Source of the DNA: Nitrospirales bacterium
GTDB taxonomy: Bacteria > Nitrospirota > Nitrospiria > Nitrospirales > UBA8639
Length of the DNA stretch: 64,000 nucleotides
Assembly (NCBI GenBank): GCA_021604105.1
Contig: BQIW01000004.1
Coordinates: 35,257 to 99,256, forward strand
Direction: 5' to 3'
Numbering within the stretch: the first letter of the stretch is position 1; every line of letters starts with the position of its first letter. Position numbers and translations under genes: made by a program. Shown here piece by piece: positions 54,359 to 62,150 of this stretch. The notes beneath the pieces are model-generated. The model had not been told where the DNA came from. It made no database searches and was given only the letters and a program-made list of their open reading frames with translations.

Positions 54359-55849
54359 CTAACGTGTCAGAGAATCTTCAATATCCGGGGACGTGGCCTC
54401 CATGAGGCTTCCGAGATACGAATGTTGCTCCAGCATTTTTTTCTTCATAAGCCAGGCCACAGTTCGATATGACCAATGGCCCTTTACCCCGGACCGTAAT
54501 TTGGCAATATATTCAACTTCCGCAAAATCCATTTTAAACAAGCACCGAACCCGAAACCCAAATGGAATGGCATAAAGAGCCGCCTCCTGATTGCTGGAAC
54601 GCAACCGCTCAATATCCAGTCGCACGGCTTCCATGGCTTGTCGATATTCTCTCTCGACCCCTGCCTCCGCCAAAACCGACGGCACCTCATACCCGTGAAT
54701 CGTTGTAAAGTTTTGCTGAATCTGCTGACAACGTCGGTGCCGGTGCATATCCCGCCATCCACCGATATCCATCAGAATATCAAAGACAAAGGCATACCCG
54801 GATCGAAATTCCTTAATCAAGTCGTCATGGGGACCTCGACCGCGTAGCGCGGCATCGACCACGTCCTGCTTCTCTTTCTCTGGCCACTGTTGTACCCACT
54901 CAAGGAGGAATCGGTAAGGGGCATGGCTCACTCGGTACACCAGCGTGGTCACTAATTCATCCAATGGCGCATGCGGTTCCAGCAAATCAACCGGCTGATC
55001 CCTGCCTTTCCACGATTGCGGGTCATCATAGCCGGCCTTTTTGAGGCGCCCTTTCACCTGGCGAAGCACGTCCCTGTATACCGAACCTTGATATTCATTA
55101 GCCTCCGCATAACGGGCTAAGGTCGGTGCCAAGGGCTCTAACCCTTTGGTCTCTTCTTGATGCAACTCGGCCCATACCGTTGAGGGTGATTTGGCGCACG
55201 CACTCTTTAGATCTTCTCCAATTCCCTTCAGTTCCGGCAATTGAGCAGACAGCAAACGCGTGATTTGCTTTTCCAATGTGCGAATACTTACCACCTGCCC
55301 GACATTCGTCATGGCCGCCAGGGGAAGCAGATAGCGAATGACATCATAGGTTCGAGCACCGATAGTCCGATCATAATCTGCGGGCTTCATATTCACCGGT
55401 CTGGGATACTGGTTCCCCAAATGGGTATGGATCGGATCTTTCAACAACCGATAAATGTTATAGAGGCTGCCGAGGATGCCGCGATATTCGCCTTCTATTT
55501 CCGTATTGGCAATCTCGTTGGGTACGTAACAGCCGGCTGCCGCAAAGTTTTGATAGCGGCTGGATTTGGCCTGCCCATCCCACAGTGGTTCATCCTCAAG
55601 ACGAATAGCCGCCAGTTCGGAGATTTGTTCGAAACACACCGTTGCATGACCCAGATCGGCAATCGAGCCGTGCCCATAGGCAAAATAAAACTGCTCCCAA
55701 AACTTTTCGGAAGAATGGGAATGGACCCATCGCAGACTTTCCTCAATAGAATCCGGTGAACGACTATATCGAGCCAAGGCATAGGCAGATTTTTCCGGCG
55801 GCATCGGGGCCAGAGCAATCACTTTCCGATTTCGTTGTTCGTCACTCAT
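54359..55849 (-). CDS. Double-length ThyX-like flavin-dependent thymidylate synthase homologue
   Basis: 496 residues from the ATG at 55849 (AAGGA upstream), about twice the ThyX length. Both halves resemble ThyX: YGHGSIADLGHATVCFE and AKSSRYQNF in the first; RHRRCQQIQQNFT and YIAKLRSGVKGHWSYR in the second. The classical RHRxxSxxxxSxR signature is only partly present (HRHRRCQQIQQNF), Ser being replaced by Cys/Gln. It may be the organism's thymidylate synthase or a relative with another role. No other thymidylate gene is in the window. Confidence 0.8.
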   Translation of the reverse strand: MSDEQRNRKVIALAPMPPEKSAYALARYSRSPDSIEESLRWVHSHSSEKFWEQFYFAYGHGSIADLGHATVCFEQISELAAIRLEDEPLWDGQAKSSRYQNFAAAGCYVPNEIANTEIEGEYRGILGSLYNIYRLLKDPIHTHLGNQYPRPVNMKPADYDRTIGARTYDVIRYLLPLAAMTNVGQVVSIRTLEKQITRLLSAQLPELKGIGEDLKSACAKSPSTVWAELHQEETKGLEPLAPTLARYAEANEYQGSVYRDVLRQVKGRLKKAGYDDPQSWKGRDQPVDLLEPHAPLDELVTTLVYRVSHAPYRFLLEWVQQWPEKEKQDVVDAALRGRGPHDDLIKEFRSGYAFVFDILMDIGGWRDMHRHRRCQQIQQNFTTIHGYEVPSVLAEAGVEREYRQAMEAVRLDIERLRSSNQEAALYAIPFGFRVRCLFKMDFAEVEYIAKLRSGVKGHWSYRTVAWLMKKKMLEQHSYLGSLMEATSPDIEDSLTR

Positions 55850-56039
55850 CAATTAAATCCTTCCAACGTACCCCGCAAAAAACACAATCGAAACAGAATT
55901 AGACGACACTATAGTCAGACAGGAGGGACATCTCAAGTCAGACCCTCTCTTCTCCACCAGGCATATTCCAAGGACCTTGAAAGTGCCTGACACCTGCACT
56001 ACACTCCCCCCCGGATCTCCGATAAGAATCAAATCCTCA

Positions 56040-57404
56040 ATGAATATTTCTGATCGACAATCGATGCATGGCCAATGGTCCTCCCGATGGACCTTCATCT
56101 TTGCAGCCACCGGTGCGGCCGTGGGGTTGGGTAATATTTGGAAATTCCCCTACCTCACGGGACAAAATGGAGGTAGTGCTTTTGTTCTGGTGTATATCCT
56201 CTGCGTGGCAGCCCTGGGAATCCCCCTGATGATGGCCGAAATTTTGTTAGGCCGGAGAGGACGCTCCACACCAATTCGTTCCATGCAAGTACTGGCGGAA
56301 GAAACCAACACCACCCAATGGTGGCAAATTGTTGGCTGGTCAGGCACTTTGGCGGGCATGTTGATTCTTTCCTACTACAGTGTCATTGGCGGCTGGACGC
56401 TAGCCTATATCTTCAAGTCCGCTACAGGGGCCTTCAGCGGGACCACGGGCCAATTTGCTGCAGACACCTTTAACAATTTCGTGGGGGACGGAACCACGCT
56501 CTTCATTTGGCATACGGTATTTATAATCCTGACCATAACTGTCGTGGCGGGAGGGGTCAAAGGGGGGTTGGAAAGAGCAATACACTTTCTCATGCCGACT
56601 CTTTTCCTACTATTGCTACTCATGGTCGCCTATAGCATGACCACGGGGTTTTTCGGCAAAGGGCTGGAATTTCTCTTTACACCGGACTTCAGTAAATTGA
56701 CCGGCGCGAGCATGCTGACTGCCATGGGACAAGCCTTCTTTAGTCTCAGTCTGGGCATGGGCACCATCATGATCTACGGCTCGTATGTTCCCAAGGACAC
56801 TTCAATTGCCTCCACCTCAATTATCATTGGCCTAGCTGATACCTTTGTTGCCTTATTAGCAGGCATGGCCATTTTCCCCATCGTATTTGCGAACAATATG
56901 GAACCAGGCTCCGGTCCAGGTCTCATTTTCCAAACACTGCCCGTCGCATTTGGCAACATGCCCGGCGGCCTCGCCTTCGGTTCGCTCTTTTTCATTCTTT
57001 TGCTTGTTGCCGCCTGGACATCGTCGATTTCTTTAATCGAACCCCTGGTCACATGGCTCATTGAAACTTTTGGATTAACCCGAATCAAAGCCTCCCTGTA
57101 TTCAGGCGCCATCACCTGGCTGTTTGGTCTCGGAACAGTCTGGTCATTTAACTGGTGGGCAGAAATCAAATTTTTCGGACTCACCTTTTTTGACCTGTTA
57201 GATTTTGTGACCTCCAATCTTATGCTTCCGCTGGGTGGGATTCTCATTGCCATCTTTGCCGGATGGCTCATGAAGGCCGAAAGCACCCAATCAGAACTCA
57301 ACATTCATAATCCCAGCCTCTACCTTGCCTGGCAGTCTCTCGTCCGTTATATCGCCCCGATTGCTGTTTTTATAGTCCTCCTGAATGCCATTGGCATTTT
57401 ATAG
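56040..57404 (+). CDS. Sodium-dependent transporter, SNF/LeuT family
   Basis: 454 residues from the ATG at 56040; the frame opens at a TTG 21 codons earlier. TM1 carries the LeuT-type signature AAVGLGNIWKFPYLTGQNGG that binds Na+ and substrate. Twelve segments in all, with SLIEPLVTW in TM8. The likely cargo is an amino acid. Gene neighbours give no cargo hint. Confidence 0.92.
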   Translation: MNISDRQSMHGQWSSRWTFIFAATGAAVGLGNIWKFPYLTGQNGGSAFVLVYILCVAALGIPLMMAEILLGRRGRSTPIRSMQVLAEETNTTQWWQIVGWSGTLAGMLILSYYSVIGGWTLAYIFKSATGAFSGTTGQFAADTFNNFVGDGTTLFIWHTVFIILTITVVAGGVKGGLERAIHFLMPTLFLLLLLMVAYSMTTGFFGKGLEFLFTPDFSKLTGASMLTAMGQAFFSLSLGMGTIMIYGSYVPKDTSIASTSIIIGLADTFVALLAGMAIFPIVFANNMEPGSGPGLIFQTLPVAFGNMPGGLAFGSLFFILLLVAAWTSSISLIEPLVTWLIETFGLTRIKASLYSGAITWLFGLGTVWSFNWWAEIKFFGLTFFDLLDFVTSNLMLPLGGILIAIFAGWLMKAESTQSELNIHNPSLYLAWQSLVRYIAPIAVFIVLLNAIGIL

Positions 57405-57531
57405 CCACAGGACGACAACTTTTCCTGATCATGCCCGCACGCATAAAGAAGGTCTCCTGAATTATCCGGCGAATATAGGTCAAGAATTCCGGATACTCCA
57501 CCGACAAGACTTTAAGGAAAGGAGCATTTCC

Positions 57532-57702
57532 ATGAGTGAAATATCTGCATTAGCTGCCGCCAACTTTCTCACACAAGCTTCGCTTCCGCTTATCCAACGG
57601 GCCATCGTTTCCCCACCCCAGGGAAGCCCGTCATCTTCTTCCATCTCAGACACCGTATCGCTTTCAGTGGAAGCCAAAGCTTTGCATGCCAACCACAGAT
57701 AG
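57532..57702 (+). CDS. Small hypothetical protein (56 aa)
   Basis: The ATG at 57532 has AAGGAG seven bases upstream; the frame opens earlier inside the transporter gene. Sequence MSEISALAAANFLTQ then a Ser/Pro-rich middle and SVEAKALHANHR at the end. Such short proteins are common near motility or surface genes, but no function is assigned. Confidence 0.6.
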   Translation: MSEISALAAANFLTQASLPLIQRAIVSPPQGSPSSSSISDTVSLSVEAKALHANHR

Positions 57703-58154
57703 CCTCAATCTGAACACCGGTTAAGGCAACCGGAATGTTTAAGCCAGGGGCCAGCATCGATCATTCATCTCCTCTCATTGATCCCTCCATACTTCTTGTC
57801 TGTTCATTCAGGGGAACCACCCTCATATATCGTTCTCCCTGTCATTCCACCTACCCGATTACAAATACGATTCAATTTCAGAAAACCGGTCATCCACTCG
57901 AAGTAAAGCCAGATCGAAAGCTGACTACAGCTCAGGTTCAAACACATACTCTGCAAGCGGGTTGTGTTATTACTGCTCCCCATTTACCCTTGAGATTCAC
58001 CGTCAGGTTTCTCAGGAAACCGCTTAGAGGTACAGAGATTTTTTGTAGGGGACTTTCACACCTTGAACTCGTTACAAAGTGAATATTTTTGATAGAGGAA
58101 GGAAAAGGAATTTATGAGGAGTGAGGAAAACTACTGTGACTCATTCGATCGGCG
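57703..58154. other. Intergenic, nothing firm
   Basis: 452 bases with one plus-strand frame lacking a ribosome site and two stretches of low-confidence short frames. No hairpin or repeat stands out. Confidence 0.4.
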
Positions 58155-58352
58155 TCAGGTCTTTTTGGGTGGCGTGCACTGGTCCGACTGGGTTGGGTGA
58201 TCCATGGGGAGGGTTTGTTCCGAGAGATGGGCGAGTTGATTGGCCCGGTTGATAAGTTTATCTAACTCGCGGACGGCCAAAGACAGTCGCGCAACAGGAT
58301 CTTTCACAGCGTTCTTGGAGGGCATGTTCAAAGTTAAAGGGGAAGATTCCAT
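58155..58352 (-). CDS. Small hypothetical protein (65 aa)
   Basis: AAGG precedes the ATG by six A/C-rich bases. The protein has a regular helix (DPVARLSLAVRELDKLINRA) flanked by Pro-rich ends. Coding status is probable but not certain, since it stands alone and is short. Confidence 0.45.
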   Translation of the reverse strand: MESSPLTLNMPSKNAVKDPVARLSLAVRELDKLINRANQLAHLSEQTLPMDHPTQSDQCTPPKKT

Positions 58353-58564
58353 TTTTTTGACCTTAATAGTCTAAAGATTGTAACCCTTTAGATTAAAAAG
58401 TTCATTGAATTGTTGGTTCCAATTATGAGAAATTCCTGGTCATTATTGGAATTTCATGAAACACCCGTCAGGGAGTTGTCGAAACCTGGAGCTGAACGAG
58501 ACTTTACTTGCAAAATTCCTGATTGACTCATCGAAATGATTTGCAGACTAAAAAAGGAATTGTA

Positions 58565-59194
58565 ATGTTTAATGGATTAAAAAGGGAACAATACGTTATC
58601 GGAATGACTGCCGTACTGTTCATGCTCCTTATGGTTGGAACAGCTTGGTGCGCGGATCTTGATGCGCGGACCCGTGTAACAAAGGGCACTCTCGAATTTG
58701 GATTTCTCACGGGGTATTGGCAGGGGAATAATGCCTTTGGCAACGAGCCCTCTGCCAATCGCAGCGCCGTCTATTTTCTGCCTCAATTGGGGCTGGTAGT
58801 GACGGATGAAATTGGCTCAGGATGGGCAGCGGGTAATGTCGAAGTCTTAGTTGAACCGCTGGCTGCCCATTACTATCAACCTTTTAGTGCCTCCGCATTC
58901 GGGGGCTCGCTGGTGGTGAAATATAATTTTCTCGACTTTGGACGGTGGATGCCATTTTGGGATGCCGGAGCTGGCATGCTGTGGACCGACCTGGCGCCAC
59001 GGATTCCCGAACAAAGCACGCAATTTAATTTCGTCCTCCAAACGGGGCCAGGCGTGTCTTATTTTGTGACGGAAAACTTGGCCATGACTTTTGGTATTCG
59101 TTTCCATCATATTTCCAACGCAGGAATTGGCGATCGGAATATCGGATTGAATGGCTGTCTTTTCAATGTCGGCATATCCTTTTTTTCCCCCTGA
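58565..59194 (+). CDS. PagL-like lipid A 3-O-deacylase (acyloxyacyl hydrolase family)
   Basis: 209 residues from the ATG at 58565, with AAGGA upstream. Signal peptide ~1-30 (AVLFMLLMVGTAWCA). Barrel strands alternate, ending with NVGISFFSP. The C-terminal catalytic region FHHISNAGIGDRNIGLNG has the His-Ser pair and Asn positions of PagL. It sits in the outer membrane and would trim lipid A acyl chains. Together with the lipid-remodelling genes here it fits an envelope theme. Confidence 0.82.
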   Translation: MFNGLKREQYVIGMTAVLFMLLMVGTAWCADLDARTRVTKGTLEFGFLTGYWQGNNAFGNEPSANRSAVYFLPQLGLVVTDEIGSGWAAGNVEVLVEPLAAHYYQPFSASAFGGSLVVKYNFLDFGRWMPFWDAGAGMLWTDLAPRIPEQSTQFNFVLQTGPGVSYFVTENLAMTFGIRFHHISNAGIGDRNIGLNGCLFNVGISFFSP

Positions 59195-59565
59195 GACATT
59201 ATGCTATTAGAATTCGCAATTCTTGGATACTCCCCCTCGTGCCCACACTCTTAAAAAATCGGCCTCAATCTTTGCCGTGGTTGTCGGCTTCTACAGCATT
59301 CCAAAAAAATTTTGACCACACGAAATGAGGGTTCACCCTGGAGAAAAGGGAATCAACTTCTTAGGCGGAAGGAATGCTACCATGATTGGGCTCACTCCCT
59401 GACAGGGCTTTGAATAACCACGGTATTGAGAACAGGCTTCAGGGTAAAAGGTAATCGGATTCGCCCATTTTCAATGGGCGAATTGAGAATTGGGACAAAG
59501 AAACAACCTTTGAGAGAGGAGGAGACGGAACCAAAGTTCTGTGATCGTCTACAGTAACAATAGAC
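59195..59565. other. Intergenic between convergent genes
   Basis: 371 bases holding no gene. A terminator-like hairpin lies at 59459-59483; see its entry. Confidence 0.5.
59459..59483 (-). terminator. Hairpin after the repeat protein gene
   Basis: Perfect 11-bp stem with 3-base loop (ATTCGCCCATT / AATGGGCGAAT), 83 bases past the stop of the gene at 59566. Only a short T-rich patch follows on the minus strand. Confidence 0.55.
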
Positions 59566-61170
59566 CTACGTGCTGCCGGGGAATTCAGTCGAGGACAAGG
59601 TCAGCCCATCCATGAGCCAGACCGCCACTTGTCCTGTATTGCGATTATGCCAGATCACATCCGCCCTCCCATCTCCATCTGCGTCACCCACCTGTGCAAT
59701 ACGCCACCCCGAGGGCATACCCGGCAAGAAACCGGACACCTCAATCGCCCCTCCGTTCATCAACCAGATACCCACCTTCCCGGTGCTGGTATGACGCCAG
59801 ACCATATCGGTCGCCCCATCGCCGTTCAAATCACCAAAACCCGCTTTCTCCCATTCTGATGTGGTTCCCCCGAGGAATCCCACCGAGGTGATTGTCGACT
59901 CATCCATCATCCATACGGCAGATACCCCTCCGCTATGGCGCCAAATGATGTCAGCCAGCCCATCCGCATTCACGTCCCCTATCCCAACAATCTGCCACGC
60001 TAAGGGCACGCCGGGCAGGGAACGAAATCTGCTAATCGAGGGCCCATCCATGAGCCAGACCGCAACAGCTCCGTTTTCTTTATTGTGCCAGATAAGATCG
60101 GCATTCCCATTGCCGTCCATATCGCCCACTCCCTTAATCACCCAATCTAAGGAGGCGCTTCCCGGGAAACTGGCCGAGGTGATCGTCAACCCGTTTAAAA
60201 ACCATACAGCAACCGCGCCACTAAGGGTGTTGCGCCAGACGATATCCGCCATTCCGTCATTACTCACATCACCCACTCCAACAATTTGCCAATCGGATGA
60301 AACTCCACCCAGGAATCCAGACGAACCAATCAGACCGCCATTCATTAACCACGCCGCCACCTCACCGGTTCTCACATTGCGCCAGACAATATCCGCCTTG
60401 CCATCTCCATTGAGATCGGAACTGACAGGGGCACGGGGAAGCGATTCCTCCGAAGGAGGCTGGAGGCCGAGGAACACCCCGGATTCTGAGGTAAAGCTGA
60501 CTCCCTTTGGCAAAATTAATCGGATAGTCGCACTAGGATCGCTGACATCGATGAGGTTATTCATCTCGACCCTGGCCGATAAAAACGCCTCAATGGGTAG
60601 CTCCTGGCCATCAACAACTGTGACCCTAACCTCCAACTCCTTGGGGTCCGGTAAAGGAAGACCCAGAGCCTGGTCACTCATCTCCCCCAAACGAATGATC
60701 GCATTGGTAAAGCAATTGGAAGACAAGTCATGACAAGAAGGAAACCCATCGACCCTCATAGAAAATTTGATGTTCCCAATGGCCACATCAGGGTCCAGCT
60801 TGAACGTCAACCGGTCATTGATTTGGATAAAGGCCAATCCCATCCCCTCTTGCGGACTTTGATCCGGAGTCGTCGAGGTCACTTTGAGCGCAAGCGTTCC
60901 GGTGGCCAAATTGGCTGTGGCATAAGCAGAGCCGGCTTCACCATCCGGTCCGATTACCGGACCCGTGTCTAATTGGATTTCAGTACGTCCATTTTCCTCG
61001 GTAACTGAATCCCCTCCACCCGGTCCTGAAACACCAATCTCGATTTTATACGCGAGGCCTTGGAACGGGACAAACAGACAAAACAATCCCACCAGAACGA
61101 GAGCCATGATGGCCCTGGTCAGACCGGTTAAGTAGGGTATTATGTTCTTCGACATCAACTGATTTGACAT
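59566..61170 (-). CDS. Secreted protein with six FG-GAP/VCBS-like repeats
   Basis: 534 residues. A hydrophobic signal lies at ~19-40 (AIMALVLVGLFCLFVPFQGLA). A ~200-residue N-terminal region with two Cys (FPSCHDLSSNCF) precedes six 49-residue repeats of the form DxNxDGxADIVWRN...GxVAVWLMNG. Asp-rich starts (DLNGDGKAD, DADGDGRAD) look like calcium loops. The last repeat is cut short. Such repeats build a beta-propeller exposed outside the cell, often for adhesion. Likely co-evolved with the neighbour at 62151-64000. Confidence 0.82.
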   Translation of the reverse strand: MSNQLMSKNIIPYLTGLTRAIMALVLVGLFCLFVPFQGLAYKIEIGVSGPGGGDSVTEENGRTEIQLDTGPVIGPDGEAGSAYATANLATGTLALKVTSTTPDQSPQEGMGLAFIQINDRLTFKLDPDVAIGNIKFSMRVDGFPSCHDLSSNCFTNAIIRLGEMSDQALGLPLPDPKELEVRVTVVDGQELPIEAFLSARVEMNNLIDVSDPSATIRLILPKGVSFTSESGVFLGLQPPSEESLPRAPVSSDLNGDGKADIVWRNVRTGEVAAWLMNGGLIGSSGFLGGVSSDWQIVGVGDVSNDGMADIVWRNTLSGAVAVWFLNGLTITSASFPGSASLDWVIKGVGDMDGNGNADLIWHNKENGAVAVWLMDGPSISRFRSLPGVPLAWQIVGIGDVNADGLADIIWRHSGGVSAVWMMDESTITSVGFLGGTTSEWEKAGFGDLNGDGATDMVWRHTSTGKVGIWLMNGGAIEVSGFLPGMPSGWRIAQVGDADGDGRADVIWHNRNTGQVAVWLMDGLTLSSTEFPGST

Positions 61171-62150
61171 AAGTGATTAAATAAGCAAGGTTGACTAACC
61201 TTATCGGATAGACAATTCCATTCTTAAAAATCAGACACCACATTCCGGATTTTCCTCCCTCGCCATTTCTTTAATTTCTTACCACAATCATCAACAACGC
61301 AGTAAATTCTCCATCGCTCGGAACACCAAGAGAGTCTCCTCCCATAAATTTCAAAAACCCTTCCCGCCTGCGGTTTTCAAACCTTTTTTTGACCCAAAAA
61401 AGTCGAGCGTCCTCTAGCCTCAGCCCTTGTTCTAACAATCAACTCGACATTTCGGAAATTCCCGGCTGAAAACAGAATGGATCCGGATAGCTGTTCGTTT
61501 TTTTCGAGCGGAAGAAGAGGAATCAGGTTGGGGCTAACAGGGGTAGGATGTCATGCTAATCGGAAAAGCTTGATCACGAAGCAGGTCGCATGAACCAGAC
61601 AAACACTTTTTCCTACGTAATCAGGAGGAATGAAAACCAAGCACTCAGGCAGAAGATGAAACACAATTCCGAAACAAAAACAAAGGATATATCCGGAAAT
61701 AATCGGCGAGATGCGTTGTCATGCCACAGAAGATTCATGGAAGATCCTATGCATTAACAGGGCAGGTCTCTTGGCGATTCTCAAAAAATCAAGATGGGCA
61801 ACTGAGCCTAAATCCAGTCCCCATTTCTTTACGGCATGAAGCCGACATTCCACATGAATCATGCTCCCGCATGTTCATAACATTTCCCCATGAAAAGTGA
61901 GGAAAGGTTGTACATAAAGAACGCCTCACACCCGAAGATGTGAGGCGTTCATCACGGGACAAGTTAGTGCCCTTTCAGCCCATATACCTTAAATTTCGCC
62001 TTTGGTCGACATTGAAAAACTGATAGTCCAGCTCACGCTAAGTGATGTAACACGAGTGTCCCAGAAAGAGTTACAATGAAACCAACATTCCCTGTTTGCC
62101 TTTGCATTTTGCCCTTCAACAGCAAAGAATGCCACATCACAAGATTATCC
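61171..62150. other. Intergenic region between the two repeat-protein genes
   Basis: 980 bases without an accepted gene on either strand. The terminator of the upstream gene lies at 61919-61950. The promoter of the gene ending at 59566 should lie in the first part; no clear box was found. Confidence 0.4.
61919..61950 (-). terminator. Terminator of the large repeat protein gene
   Basis: Perfect 12-bp stem GAACGCCTCACA / TGTGAGGCGTTC around an 8-base loop. On the minus strand it is followed by TTTAT, about 200 bases after the stop. Confidence 0.65.

Noticed and set aside
57735..58082. 115-codon plus-strand frame after the small protein gene
   Set aside because: Composition unlike neighbours, no ribosome site and no homology I recognise.
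58114..58200. 28-residue plus-strand frame with AAGGAA before its ATG
   Set aside because: The ribosome site is suggestive, but it overlaps the 65-residue minus-strand gene and is too short to support.
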